Part shown: one piece after another, positions 53,545-62,359 of the stretch | How the letters are laid out: every line of letters begins with the position of its first letter | How positions within the stretch are numbered: position 1 is the first letter of the stretch | From: Pedobacter sp. W3I1 | GTDB lineage: Bacteria > Bacteroidota > Bacteroidia > Sphingobacteriales > Sphingobacteriaceae | Direction of reading: 5' to 3' | Assembly: GCF_030816015.1 (NCBI RefSeq) | Contig: NZ_JAUSXN010000001.1 | Span: forward strand, 124,001-188,000 | DNA length: 64,000 bases | Notes under the pieces: model-generated | The model's database searches: none | What the model saw: only the letters and a program-made list of their open reading frames with translations | Told to the model about the DNA's origin: nothing | Program-made: the position numbers and the translations under genes

Positions 53545-54168
53545 ATGAAAACTTTAGTTGTTGCTGCTACAAAAGCCGAACTTACCTTCTTTTACCAGCA
53601 CTTTAATTTACCAGACGGAGATTTTGTAGAAAGTAAAAATTTCGATTTGCTGATTACCGGAGTTGGAATGGTAGCCACAGCCTTCGCCTTGGGCAGACAT
53701 CTTTCATCTAAATATGACCTTGTGGTAAATTTCGGTATCGCCGGAAGTTTCGATCGGGACATGGCCTTAGGTACGGTATTAAATATTACTGAAGATACTT
53801 TTGCTGAACTGGGCGCCGAAAACGGAGACGAATTTTTAACCATAAGCGATTTAGGTTTTGGGGAGAACCATTACACCTCGAAAACATACAAAGGCGTTAA
53901 CCTACCCATAGCAAAAGGCATCACCGTGAACTGTGTAACGGGAAGCGAAAAAAGTATCAAAAATTTAATCAGGAGGTTAAATCCAACTACCGAAAGTATG
54001 GAAGGTGCTGCCGTTTTTTATGCCAGTAAACAGTTAAATATAGATTGCTTACAAATTCGAAGCATATCTAATTATGTAGAACCAAGAAATAAAGACAATT
54101 GGAAAATTGGTTTGGCCATTAAAAACTTAAACGATTGGGCCATTGCTTTTATTGGAGAAATGAACTGA
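53545..54168 (+). CDS. mqnB: Futalosine hydrolase
   Basis: MqnB splits hypoxanthine from futalosine in the alternative menaquinone pathway. The 207-aa protein is a nucleoside phosphorylase-like fold with the early GVGMVATAFALGRH block, NFGIAGSFDRDMALGTV, CVTGSEKS and the late ESMEGAAVFYAS, in which Glu binds ribose. The futalosine role is supported by mqnD only 118 bp downstream on the same strand. It lies downstream of a short repeat related to 4982-5149. A near-match promoter box TAACTTTA lies just upstream of the ATG. Confidence 0.88.
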   Translation: MKTLVVAATKAELTFFYQHFNLPDGDFVESKNFDLLITGVGMVATAFALGRHLSSKYDLVVNFGIAGSFDRDMALGTVLNITEDTFAELGAENGDEFLTISDLGFGENHYTSKTYKGVNLPIAKGITVNCVTGSEKSIKNLIRRLNPTTESMEGAAVFYASKQLNIDCLQIRSISNYVEPRNKDNWKIGLAIKNLNDWAIAFIGEMN

Positions 54169-54286
54169 TTATGACGGATTAGTTTACCACACTACTTAAT
54201 TTTGATTTATGAACCCGACACAATTAAAATAATTATTTTAATTGTCAAAGGCTCCATCTAACAACTGAAAACAAAAAAATAAATAG

Positions 54287-55126
54287 ATGAAACTTACACT
54301 TGGATTTTCTCCCTGCCCTAACGATACATTTATTTTCGACGCACTGATTCACCATAAAATTGATACTGAAGGATTAGAATTTGAGGTTTCGTACGATGAT
54401 GTAGAAACTTTAAACCAAAAGGCACTTAGGGGCAAATTAGATATTACCAAGTTAAGTTTTCATGCTTTTGCCTATGTAGCCAACCAGTATGCCTTACTAG
54501 ATGCCGGGAGTGCCCTGGGTTTTGGTGTTGGTCCGCTATTGATCAGCAAAAGCCATTTTAATGACTCCCAACTCCAGACTCCCAACTCCCAACTAAAAAT
54601 CGGGATCCCAGGAAAATATACTACTGCAAATTTCTTGTTGGGAATTGCTTACCCCCACTTACAAAACAAGCAGGAACTTGTTTTTTCGGAAATTGAATCG
54701 GCTTTACTTAACGAGCAGGTTGATTTGGGATTGATTATTCACGAAAACAGATTTACCTATCAGGATAAAGGTTTAACTAAAATCGTTGATTTAGGCGATT
54801 ATTGGGAAAAACTAACGGGTTGCGCCATCCCATTGGGCGGAATCGTAATCAACCGTAATTTAGACCGAGACGTACAGTTAAAAGTGAACCGTTTAGTCCG
54901 CCAGTCGGTAGAATTTGCCTTCGCACATCCAAAATCGGGGATCGATTTTATCCGCCAGCACGCCCAGGCCATGGAGGAAAGCGTGATGTACAAACACATC
55001 GAATTATATGTGAATAAATACAGCATAAACCTTGGCGAAGAAGGTCGTAAAGCGGTTGACACCTTGTTTAAACTTGCCCAGGAGCGGAATATTATCCCCG
55101 CTATTCAGGAGGATCTATATATTTAA
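54287..55126 (+). CDS. mqnD: 1,4-dihydroxy-6-naphthoate synthase
   Basis: MqnD forms 1,4-dihydroxy-6-naphthoate from cyclic dehypoxanthinyl futalosine, in the menaquinone pathway that respiration needs. The 279-aa protein starts LTLGFSPCPNDTFIFDAL, the family signature. ITKLSFHAFAYV, GVGPLLISK, IPGKYTTANFLL and LGLIIHENRFTYQ follow. Between ISK and IPGKYTT there is a short extra loop (NDSQLQTPNSQL) encoded by four heptamer repeats of ACTCCC(A/G). The full frame is open. It follows mqnB and most likely shares its transcript. Confidence 0.93.
   Translation: MKLTLGFSPCPNDTFIFDALIHHKIDTEGLEFEVSYDDVETLNQKALRGKLDITKLSFHAFAYVANQYALLDAGSALGFGVGPLLISKSHFNDSQLQTPNSQLKIGIPGKYTTANFLLGIAYPHLQNKQELVFSEIESALLNEQVDLGLIIHENRFTYQDKGLTKIVDLGDYWEKLTGCAIPLGGIVINRNLDRDVQLKVNRLVRQSVEFAFAHPKSGIDFIRQHAQAMEESVMYKHIELYVNKYSINLGEEGRKAVDTLFKLAQERNIIPAIQEDLYI
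54564..54591 (+). repeat. Heptamer tandem repeat inside mqnD
   Basis: Four tandem 7-bp units of ACTCCC(A/G) lie in the coding sequence and encode SQLQTPNSQL. Since 7 is not a multiple of 3, gain or loss of one unit would shift the reading frame. Confidence 0.7.
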
Positions 55127-55134
55127 TTCCGTCT

Positions 55135-55210
55135 CGTCATGCTGAATTTATTTCAGCATCTTTCTTATAATTCGTTGAATTAGATCCTGAAACAAGTTCA
55201 GGAGGACGAT
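55135..55210. repeat. CAGCAT hairpin repeat, copy 2 (composite)
   Basis: CGTCATGCTGAA at 55135 with TTCAGCAT forms the same palindrome as 9579-9606 in the other orientation. A second hairpin (TCCTGAA with TTCAGGA) follows, then GGACGATTGG. It lies between the convergent mqnD and response regulator stops and may act as a terminator for both. Confidence 0.65.
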
Positions 55211-55223
55211 TGGTTTAGTTAAT

Positions 55224-55919
55224 CTAACTCACCAACAGTTTATAACCTTTTCCGTGTACGTTAATAATTTCTACTGTCGGGTCGGCTCTAAGGTACTTGC
55301 GCAACTTACTCAAAAACACATCCATACTCCGTCCGTTAAAGTAATTATCATCATGCCAGATACTTAACAGTGCTTCTTCACGGGTTAACACAGTATTCTT
55401 TTTCAAACACAATAAACGCAACAGCTCGGCTTCTTTGGTAGAAAGTTTTTGCTGATGATCGTTATCGGTAATAATCTGGGTAGTATAATCGAAATGATAT
55501 TGACCAATAGAAAACTGTGTTTCGGCAGCCTCATCGTTGTTATCTGTTTTATTGGCTACGCGTTTAAACATCGCATTAATACGCAGCAAAAGCTCTTCTA
55601 TACGGAAAGGTTTGGTAATGTAATCATCACCACCTAAATCATATGCAGCAGATTTATCTTCCAGCATGGTTTTCGCCGTTGCAAAAATAATGGGCACTTG
55701 TGTATTTACCTTCCTAATGTCCTTACCTAAGGTAAAACCATCCTTTTTAGGCATCATCACGTCCAAAATACATAAATCAAAGTTCTGCTTATTAAATGTT
55801 CTCAATCCATCCTCACCATCGGTGCATAATACTACATCAAACTTGCCTTTTAGCTGCAAATAGTCTTGTAACAATAAACCTAAATTTGGGTCGTCTTCTA
55901 CCAGTAGTATTTTTTTCAT
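55224..55919 (-). CDS. OmpR-family response regulator
   Basis: The 231-aa regulator works with the kinase upstream (56093-57913). The receiver domain starts MKKILLVEDD, with phospho-acceptor Asp53 in LCILDVMMPKKDG and the conserved FATAK and DYITKPF blocks (Lys in KPF). The winged-helix DNA-binding domain has LSTKEAELLRLLC and the late SVDVFLSKLRKYL-like segment, ending VHGKGYKLLVS. The frame extends to 55982, but the receiver begins at the ATG at 55919. It resembles RprY-type Bacteroidota regulators. Its target is unknown. Confidence 0.93.
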   Translation of the reverse strand: MKKILLVEDDPNLGLLLQDYLQLKGKFDVVLCTDGEDGLRTFNKQNFDLCILDVMMPKKDGFTLGKDIRKVNTQVPIIFATAKTMLEDKSAAYDLGGDDYITKPFRIEELLLRINAMFKRVANKTDNNDEAAETQFSIGQYHFDYTTQIITDNDHQQKLSTKEAELLRLLCLKKNTVLTREEALLSIWHDDNYFNGRSMDVFLSKLRKYLRADPTVEIINVHGKGYKLLVS

Positions 55920-56092
55920 TTTCTTGTTTTTATTCACATACGTGGCATTAGCCACACTGAAAGTTTGATTCTGAATATGCATAAGGGTTTAATTTGCTAT
56001 AGATTAATTAATACTCCACTATACTAGCCAAATTAAACCTGTTCCACTTTAATGTATCGATAAAGCAAGCTTTTGTACCGATGTTTAACTAT

Positions 56093-57913
56093 TTATAAAG
56101 GTAAAGATATTTCGAACGTTGTTCCTCTATCTTTTTCGCTACTTACCTTAACCGTTCCATTCATCTTTTTAATAATATCCTGAACATAATTTAAACCTAA
56201 GCCAAAGCCTTTAACATCGTGTAAATTACCTGTTGGCACCCTATAAAACTGATCGAAAATCCGTTTAGATTGCTCCTTGGTCATGCCTATTCCTTTGTCT
56301 GCTATTTCGATAATTAAATTCTTGCCGGTATTGCGGGTAGTAATGGTAATCTCCGGCGTATCGCTACTGTATTTATTGGCATTATCAATAAGGTTGTAAA
56401 TTACATTAGACAGATGCAATTCATCGCCATACACAACCGCATTTTCTGCATCTGTATGTACATTGATAATTGCATTCCTTTTCTGCAGCTGCAGTTCCAT
56501 GCTATCCAACACAATCACAATCAAATCGTTCACATCTACTTCGGTATTCTCCATTTTAAGCTCGCCTTTTTCTAAGCGGGCAATACTTAAAACACGTTCG
56601 ATATGACTACCCAGGCGAACATTTTCGTCATAAATAATTCCTGCCAAACGTTTTAACCTGGCTTTATCCTCTGTCACCTCCGGATCTTTCAAAGCCTCAC
56701 TGGCAATCATAATGGTGGCCACAGGGGTTTTAAACTCGTGCGTCATGTTATTAATGAAATCTGTTTTCATTTCCGACAGCTTTTTCTGCTTCAAAATAGC
56801 ATACAGTGTATAAGAGAAAATAAAAACAAGTACCAGTAACAAACCGATTGATGAGGCAAGTGTAGCACTTAGATTAGAGATAATAGCCGAATTTTTATTC
56901 GGAAAACTTACGAAAAGCATTCCAGGATCGCGAAAGATATCGTTTCCAAACAAAGGGGTTTTATAAGTATTTTCAGGCAAAAACTCTCCTTTGACGTTAG
57001 AAGCCATCATAAAAATGGTCGAATCTTTTCGGGCTAACGAAATCCGGTAAGAAGGCTCTAATGAGATATTATTTGCAAGAAGTTCTTGCTTTAATAAACG
57101 ACCTAAAGAGCTAAAGTTAATGCGCTTATAAATTGGCACATTGGTTTCCTGCAGTTCTTTAGATACATCCTCTACCACACTCGATCGGGTATACGAAAAA
57201 GTATCCTTACCCAGTGCGGCAATTTTAAGTTCTAATTTTTTCCGTTCAATCTCATCCTCACGCTGAAATTTTTTCTGTAAATCGTTAGGGATCTTTGGAA
57301 CATTTGCAAAACCAGGACTACCATCCCGGGGATCAAAAACCAAATACCTTAATGTATCGGGTAAACTCTGCAGACTTTTAAATTCGAATGCTTTTGGTGG
57401 CGCGGTAAAAGGCTTTGTACGCATGCTGTAACCTTTTAAAATAAGGCTCTTAATATCAATAATCGCATCCATCTGCAAATCCAGCTTGTCGCCGTTTTTC
57501 GAACTCAATGAATTATATTCCCTTTCAGAAATCACATTAGGCGCCCGATAAGATACGCGGATAATACTGTCTTGTTGGTTTAGGTAACTTTCAATCTGAT
57601 TTTCCCGCTCGGCTTGCCGCAGCTCTGCTTCTTGTACATATTGTTGCCGTAAATCCTTAATATCTAATGCCCGTTGCCTGGAGTCTTGTAACTGCTTTAA
57701 CTTATTTTCAGCATCTTTCCGGTTTAAGTGATCGGCAACATTTCTACGTTGTATTTTATTTACTACCGACGTTAGCGTTTGGTTTACCTGTTCGTCAAAA
57801 AGCTGAGATTTTAGTTTATACGATTCCCTGATGTAATACAGTTGCATTACAAAAACACCAAGCAAAGCTACCGTCATTAAAACAGTAATTAACCAAAAAC
57901 TCTTTTTCTTCAT
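56093..57913 (-). CDS. Sensor histidine kinase, partner of the OmpR-family regulator
   Basis: The 606-aa membrane kinase has one N-terminal transmembrane helix (about 7-29) and a long extracytoplasmic region (~30-350) rich in charged coiled-coil sequence. A second helix (~353-375) follows. The dimerisation domain has His392 in NNMTHEFKTPVATI. The ATPase domain has NVIYNLIDNANKYS, DKGIGMTKEQ and GFGLGLNYV. It lies upstream of the regulator gene, separated by 170 bp. The signal it reads is unknown. Confidence 0.93.
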   Translation of the reverse strand: MKKKSFWLITVLMTVALLGVFVMQLYYIRESYKLKSQLFDEQVNQTLTSVVNKIQRRNVADHLNRKDAENKLKQLQDSRQRALDIKDLRQQYVQEAELRQAERENQIESYLNQQDSIIRVSYRAPNVISEREYNSLSSKNGDKLDLQMDAIIDIKSLILKGYSMRTKPFTAPPKAFEFKSLQSLPDTLRYLVFDPRDGSPGFANVPKIPNDLQKKFQREDEIERKKLELKIAALGKDTFSYTRSSVVEDVSKELQETNVPIYKRINFSSLGRLLKQELLANNISLEPSYRISLARKDSTIFMMASNVKGEFLPENTYKTPLFGNDIFRDPGMLFVSFPNKNSAIISNLSATLASSIGLLLVLVFIFSYTLYAILKQKKLSEMKTDFINNMTHEFKTPVATIMIASEALKDPEVTEDKARLKRLAGIIYDENVRLGSHIERVLSIARLEKGELKMENTEVDVNDLIVIVLDSMELQLQKRNAIINVHTDAENAVVYGDELHLSNVIYNLIDNANKYSSDTPEITITTRNTGKNLIIEIADKGIGMTKEQSKRIFDQFYRVPTGNLHDVKGFGLGLNYVQDIIKKMNGTVKVSSEKDRGTTFEISLPL

Positions 57914-58035
57914 GAACTAGATTGGTTTTAAAATTAAACAAAACCGGGCATAATCTTCTTAAATCTAAACAGATATCAAAAATACTGATTAGCTAAGCTA
58001 AGTGTTTGTTTTTAACATATTTTAACAGCGCGAAG

Positions 58036-58096
58036 CGCCAGTAAGACTTCCGAAGTTTTGCTGGGGCTCGGGCCTGGTAAACTTTGGAGTCTGGCG
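58036..58096. repeat. 61-bp palindromic element
   Basis: CGCCAG (58036) and CTGGCG (58091) close a hairpin whose arms (AGACTTCCGAAGTTTTGCTGG and CCTGGTAAACTTTGGAGTCT) are imperfect inverted repeats. The CTTCCGAAGTTT core recurs at 41617 and, inverted, at 42603. Confidence 0.6.
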
Positions 58097-58110
58097 AAGA
58101 GGCAAAAAAA

Positions 58111-58134
58111 ATGCCGAGACTAAAGCCTCGGCAT
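58111..58134 (-). terminator. Terminator of the DUF3127 gene
   Basis: ATGCCGAG (58111-58118) pairs with CTCGGCAT (58127-58134). On the minus strand it is followed by eight T. It lies about 35 bp after the DUF3127 stop. Confidence 0.85.
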
Positions 58135-58169
58135 GGTTCAAAATTGTTTGCTTAAAAAAGATTCTTTAT

Positions 58170-58535
58170 TTAGAAAGGTAAATCATCATCTTCACCTGGT
58201 GTATTGCTTACATCAACCGGAGCTGCATAAGCTGGTGTAGCTGCCGGAGCACCTGCTGCAACTGCATTTATACGCCAAATCACCAAACTGTTAAAATATG
58301 ATGTTTTACCTGCTTTATCTGTCCAGGGGCGACCACGTAAATTAAAGAAAACTTCAACCTCATCGCCTGCTTTAAATGTATCTAATAATGCAGTTTTATC
58401 TTGTAAAGCCTCAAAACGGATATATTCTGGGTATGTTGGATTTTCTGCGTATTCTATTATTAAATCACGCTTTTTAAACGTTTCACTTACTTGTTGTGTG
58501 GCACCTACTTCGTGTACTTTTCCTTTAATTTCCAT
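58170..58535 (-). CDS. DUF3127 protein with SSB-like acidic tail
   Basis: The 121-aa protein has an N-terminal OB-like beta domain (about 1-90, MEIKGKVHEVGATQQVSETFKKRDLII, EVEVFFNLRGRPWTDKAGKTSYFN). An Ala/Pro linker follows (AAGAPAATPAYAAPV), and the very last residues are EDDDLPF. That end closely resembles the C-terminal tip of single-stranded DNA-binding protein (DDDIPF). The layout of fold, flexible linker and acidic tip equals that of SSB. The function of DUF3127 is not established; a nucleic-acid role is inferred. It is monocistronic with its own terminator, divergent from an RNA methyltransferase gene. Confidence 0.85.
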   Translation of the reverse strand: MEIKGKVHEVGATQQVSETFKKRDLIIEYAENPTYPEYIRFEALQDKTALLDTFKAGDEVEVFFNLRGRPWTDKAGKTSYFNSLVIWRINAVAAGAPAATPAYAAPVDVSNTPGEDDDLPF

Positions 58536-58603
58536 ATCTAATACTACTTAATGTACTATAAACATCAAATCTCTATAATTTTATTGATAACTTCGCATAT
58601 ATT

Positions 58604-59785
58604 ATGATGCAAGTTTTCCACAATAAAAGCAAGGTAATCATTACCTGCAACAAGCGCCTTTCGCCCTATTTACAAGATGAAGTTACGGCCTTAGGTTATA
58701 CCATAGAAAGGTCTTTCGCTACGGGTGTTGAGCTCAATATCACCCTTACAGAGTGTATAAAGCTAAATTTGAACTTGCGCTGTGCCAGTCAGATCCTCTA
58801 TGCCATTAAAAGTTTCAAGGCCATTACGCCTGATGATTTATACAATGAAATTGCAGCCATTGAATGGGAAGAACTGATTGATTTTTCAGGTTATTTCTCA
58901 GTAACCTCAAATGTTGATAACCCAAATATTACTACACCGCTTTTTGCAAACTTAAAAGTAAAGGATGCCATTGTAGACCGCATGAAAGAGAAAAAAGGTA
59001 TCCGCCCTAACTCTGGATCTGATGCAAACAAAACAGTAGTACATTTATACTGGAAAGATGCAGATGCAGATGTTTTTATGGATACTTCTGGCGAAACCCT
59101 TGCCAAACATGGTTACCGTAAAATCCCTGGAAAGGCGCCTATGTTAGAAGCTTTGGCTGCTGGCGTTATTTTAGCAACCAATTGGGATAAGAAATCGCCA
59201 TTTATTAATCCCATGTGTGGTTCAGGCACTTTAGCTATCGAAGCAGCCCTGATTGCAACCAACCGTGCCCCGGGGTTATATCGTATGAATTATGGCTTTA
59301 TGCATATCTTAGGTTATAACGAAGAACATTTTTTCGCTGAACGCAGAATTTTAAAAGATCAGGTAATTAAAAATGTTGATCTTAAAATTGTAGCCTCCGA
59401 TCTTTCGGAAGATGCAGTTGAAGTAACCCGTAGAAATGCTAAAACGGCAGGTGTTGATACTTTAATCGAATTCGAAGTTTGTGATTTTGAATTGACACCG
59501 GTTCCTGAAGATGACAAAGGTGTTGTTGTTTTTAACCCTGAGTATGGCGAACGTTTAGGTGTGCACAGCAAGTTGGAAATGACTTATAAACGCATGGGCG
59601 ATTTTATGAAAACGAAATGCAAGGGCTATTCCGGATATATTTTCACTGGAAATCCTGATCTTGCAAAGAAAATTGGATTAAAAGCTGCTAAAAAAGTTGA
59701 ATTTTATAATGGTAAATTAGACTGTCGTTTACTAGAGTATGAATTATATGATGGCTCTCGCCGGGCACCATTAATTGAGTCTTAG
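58604..59785 (+). CDS. THUMP-domain class I RNA methyltransferase (RlmL-like)
   Basis: This 393-aa RNA guanine methyltransferase resembles the N-terminal half of RlmL, which modifies 23S rRNA. A THUMP RNA-binding region spans about residues 40-155, followed by a Rossmann methyltransferase domain: FINPMCGSGTLAIEAAL for SAM, IVASDLSEDAVEVTRRNAK and a catalytic loop FNPEYGERLG (N311-P312-E313-Y314). The usual NPPY is here NPEY. The length is normal for Bacteroidota members. The start at 58604 gives MMQVFHNKSKV. It is divergent from the DUF3127 gene with a 68-bp gap. Confidence 0.88.
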   Translation: MMQVFHNKSKVIITCNKRLSPYLQDEVTALGYTIERSFATGVELNITLTECIKLNLNLRCASQILYAIKSFKAITPDDLYNEIAAIEWEELIDFSGYFSVTSNVDNPNITTPLFANLKVKDAIVDRMKEKKGIRPNSGSDANKTVVHLYWKDADADVFMDTSGETLAKHGYRKIPGKAPMLEALAAGVILATNWDKKSPFINPMCGSGTLAIEAALIATNRAPGLYRMNYGFMHILGYNEEHFFAERRILKDQVIKNVDLKIVASDLSEDAVEVTRRNAKTAGVDTLIEFEVCDFELTPVPEDDKGVVVFNPEYGERLGVHSKLEMTYKRMGDFMKTKCKGYSGYIFTGNPDLAKKIGLKAAKKVEFYNGKLDCRLLEYELYDGSRRAPLIES

Positions 59786-59852
59786 TCTTTTTCATTGAAA
59801 ATTAATATCTTACGCTCTCTTACGTACCATAACGTAAAAAATTTTGAAGAAT

Positions 59853-60347
59853 ATGGAATTTGATGACATGGATCATATGCCCGAATGGGAGCATTTTAGT
59901 CGATTTGGCCGGGATGATGAGGATGAAGAAAATCTATCGAGTGTTGATGCAGAAAAGGTTAGGCTAAAAGTAACCCGGGCTAAAAGCCTTTACAACCAGG
60001 CCAGAGCCGTATACAAATATGCAGCCCTGTTCTGCGAAACATTGAAGGGAGAGATGGCCGAAATGACCGCTAACTTAATTATGCAGAATGCCTTAATGTT
60101 ATGCCCTAAAATTGTGGGAGCAGAAGGCGCTGATATGTATATTTTAAGAATGGAAAACGCCTCAATTATCCGAACCAATTGCCGTGAATTAGAAACCCAG
60201 GTAAGGGCAGCAGATATGTTCGAAATTTGTACCCCAGAATATAAAGACATTGTTTTAGACGAAATTGAAAAATTTCGTCTACTCTTTATCGAATGGGTTA
60301 AATATTTCGAAAAAGACGAGTTTGAAGATGACTGGGGGCTATATTAA
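59853..60347 (+). CDS. Conserved hypothetical helical protein
   Basis: The 164-aa soluble protein is acidic at its start (MEFDDMDHMPEWEHFSRFGRDDEDEE) and helical in the middle, with YNQARAVYKYAALFCETLKGEMAEMTANLIMQNALML. The end is acidic and aromatic (KDEFEDDWGLY). No domain is recognised. The frame opens with TTG at 59844, but ATG at 59853 is preferred. It is 67 bp after the methyltransferase stop on the same strand, so it may be co-transcribed. Confidence 0.75.
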   Translation: MEFDDMDHMPEWEHFSRFGRDDEDEENLSSVDAEKVRLKVTRAKSLYNQARAVYKYAALFCETLKGEMAEMTANLIMQNALMLCPKIVGAEGADMYILRMENASIIRTNCRELETQVRAADMFEICTPEYKDIVLDEIEKFRLLFIEWVKYFEKDEFEDDWGLY

Positions 60348-60653
60348 TCCTTAATCGCTATTTCCTGCATCTTCTCCTTTTTCTTCGTGAGATTTGAACT
60401 GCATATGCAAGAATTTCTAAACACATCATATCATCCTACTATCGCTCCCATCCCCCCTCTTCTATGCCACAACAATAACGGTATCAATCAAAAACAGAAC
60501 ACTTAAACATTTAGGTTATTTTTTTGTTGTAACATTTAGTTCATTAATCGGTTTCGCTTAATTCTCAACAGTGCTAAAATTTGCACTTTAAAATCTGTTG
60601 AGCTTGAAGTTTCGTACATAATGAAAAAACACTAAAAAAATTTATCCCTTTTT
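60348..60653. other. 306-bp spacer without recognised content
   Basis: AT-rich non-coding sequence. I see no gene, repeat or strong terminator. A CTAAAATTTGC segment near 60573 is a near-match to the -7 consensus and may belong to the downstream XRE gene. Confidence 0.5.
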
Positions 60654-60935
60654 ATGGAAGATGTATTGGCTTTAAAGACAAAGAATGTTGCCGGGAATAT
60701 CAGAAAAATTAGAGAATACAGAGACTATACTCAGGATTATCTGGCAGCGAAATTAAAAATATCTCAAAATGCATACAGCAAAATTGAGCTCGGTTATAGT
60801 AAATTAACGATCGACCGTTTATTTCAAATTGCCGCAATTTTAGAGGTTGAAGTATCTCACTTATTAACCCTTAACCATAATGATTTAATTAAAATTATTG
60901 CTGATGATGAGAGAAGGGCGACAGCGGTGGGTTAA
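60654..60935 (+). CDS. XRE-family helix-turn-helix protein
   Basis: The 93-aa single-domain DNA-binding protein has a Cro/C1-type HTH across about residues 12-67: NIRKIREYRDYTQDYLAAKLKISQNAYSKIELG, then LTIDRLFQIAAILEVEVSHLL. No toxin-like partner is visible next to it, so a toxin-antitoxin role is not supported. Small stand-alone regulators of this kind are common in Bacteroidota. The target is unknown. Confidence 0.85.
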   Translation: MEDVLALKTKNVAGNIRKIREYRDYTQDYLAAKLKISQNAYSKIELGYSKLTIDRLFQIAAILEVEVSHLLTLNHNDLIKIIADDERRATAVG

Positions 60936-60983
60936 TCTCAGGCACTGTTGATATCATTTCTTTAACCCTGCAAATAATTCCAA

Positions 60984-60991
60984 TATCTTTG
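60984..60991 (+). promoter_or_regulatory. Promoter -7 box of the HD-domain gene
   Basis: TATCTTTG matches TAnnTTTG 16 nt before the ATG. No good -33 TTTG was seen. Confidence 0.45.
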
Positions 60992-61007
60992 GAATAAATT
61001 TAGAACT

Positions 61008-61655
61008 ATGCAGGCTACTACCATTCAAAAAACCATCGATTTTGTTCAGAAAACATTAGCCAATGCCGAAGCAGGGCACGATTGGTTCCATATTGAACGT
61101 GTTTTTAAAACCGCTCAAACCATTAATCAACAAGAAAATGGCGATGAACTTGTAGTAGCCTTTGCTGCATTATTGCATGATATTGCTGATCCTAAATTTA
61201 ATAATGGCGATGAAGAATTGGGGCCGAACATGGCTGCTTCCTTTTTAGCATCGATTGCTGTTGATGCTGAAGTTATTGCACATGTTAAACTCATTATCCA
61301 GCACATGTCGTTCAAAAATAGTTTTGATGGCGCAGGGTTTACCTCAAAAGAAATGCAGATTGTACAGGATGCAGATCGCTTAGATGCCATAGGGGCCATT
61401 GGTATAGCAAGAGCATTTACCTATGGTGGATTCAAGAACAGGGTGCTTTACGATCCGGCCATTTTACCAGAAGAACACCTCACCAAAGAAAGCTATAAAA
61501 ATACCACCGCACCTACTATTAATCATTTTTACGAAAAACTGCTGTTGTTGAAAGACATGATGAATACTGACGCAGGAAAAGCAATAGCTACAGAAAGGCA
61601 TAATTTTATGCTCTTGTACCTGGAGCACTTTTACAAAGAGTGGGAGGGCAAATAA
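61008..61655 (+). CDS. HD-domain phosphohydrolase (YedJ-like)
   Basis: The 215-aa metal-dependent hydrolase has HD-superfamily residues: His24 and Asp25 with HIERV (GHDWFHIERVF), the HD pair in LLHDIADPKF, His in IQHMSF, and Asp in QDADRLDAIGAIGIARAF. Proteins of this family act on nucleotides or phospho-compounds in the cytoplasm; the substrate here is unknown. A promoter box lies close upstream. It is followed by a small membrane protein gene with its own box, so it is probably monocistronic. Confidence 0.85.
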   Translation: MQATTIQKTIDFVQKTLANAEAGHDWFHIERVFKTAQTINQQENGDELVVAFAALLHDIADPKFNNGDEELGPNMAASFLASIAVDAEVIAHVKLIIQHMSFKNSFDGAGFTSKEMQIVQDADRLDAIGAIGIARAFTYGGFKNRVLYDPAILPEEHLTKESYKNTTAPTINHFYEKLLLLKDMMNTDAGKAIATERHNFMLLYLEHFYKEWEGK

Positions 61656-61717
61656 CCCGCAAAAAGACTATTATAAAATACCTATTAGTAAGTATTTCAG
61701 AACAATACATTTGGGTT

Positions 61718-61725
61718 TAACTTTG
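61718..61725 (+). promoter_or_regulatory. Promoter -7 box of the small membrane protein gene
   Basis: TAACTTTG matches TAnnTTTG 15 nt before the ATG at 61741. Confidence 0.45.
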
Positions 61726-61740
61726 TAAAAATTAATCCTC

Positions 61741-62289
61741 ATGCATCCTTATAAACTAAAATACCATAAAAATAGTGTTTTGTTAATCGCGATGGTTGGC
61801 ATCCCTGTGTTCTTCATTTCCTTAATGTTGTATTTTCTTTTTAGTTTACCCTCATCGCTTTCCGAAATATCCACTTTGATATTTGTTTCGCTATCGATTA
61901 TTTTAATGGCACTCCTTTTATTATGGATTACCAAAACCCAGATTTTTGTACATAGTAAAATTTTAATTAGCGAAAAAGGCATCAGCTTTAAATTAAAAAG
62001 CACTTCTTTTTTATACCGGAGAACCGAATTTTTTTCGGGGTGGGAAAACGTAACCAGCGTAACCGAAATGTTCGATAACCACAATGGAGGCTACTTTTAT
62101 CAAATTACATTTAAGAACCCAGATTTTCTAGCTAATTTTAGTCCGCTTAAAAACCACGAAAGTGAAGCAGACCGTTTCTTTTCTGAACTGCAAGACTATC
62201 AGGAAAGTTATAATATTGCACATCAACTACCCATCAGCAGAAAGCTTAATCCATCGAGCAGTTTTAGTTATACTTTTATTCCAAAATAG
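61741..62289 (+). CDS. Small membrane protein, unknown function
   Basis: The 182-aa protein has two closely spaced transmembrane helices (about 14-36 and 41-63), and a soluble C-terminal part (~75-182) rich in beta strands and aromatic residues. This layout recalls bacterial PH-like membrane proteins, with a GWENVTSVTE-type segment. No specific family is claimed. It has its own promoter box and lies between the HD hydrolase and the radical-SAM gene on the same strand. Confidence 0.7.
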   Translation: MHPYKLKYHKNSVLLIAMVGIPVFFISLMLYFLFSLPSSLSEISTLIFVSLSIILMALLLLWITKTQIFVHSKILISEKGISFKLKSTSFLYRRTEFFSGWENVTSVTEMFDNHNGGYFYQITFKNPDFLANFSPLKNHESEADRFFSELQDYQESYNIAHQLPISRKLNPSSSFSYTFIPK

Positions 62290-62334
62290 AATAGGTTAAG
62301 TAAATCTAATTGCTAATATTTTTAGTTATTAAAC

Positions 62335-62342
62335 TATCTTTG
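62335..62342 (+). promoter_or_regulatory. Promoter -7 box of the radical-SAM gene
   Basis: TATCTTTG matches TAnnTTTG 17 nt before the ATG. A TTG lies 22 nt upstream (62310-62312). Confidence 0.55.
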
Positions 62343-62359
62343 TTAGTAAATACAGCCCT

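Noticed and set aside
60654..60935. XRE protein as an antitoxin
   Set aside because: No small toxin-like gene lies next to it; neighbours are a helical hypothetical protein and an HD hydrolase.
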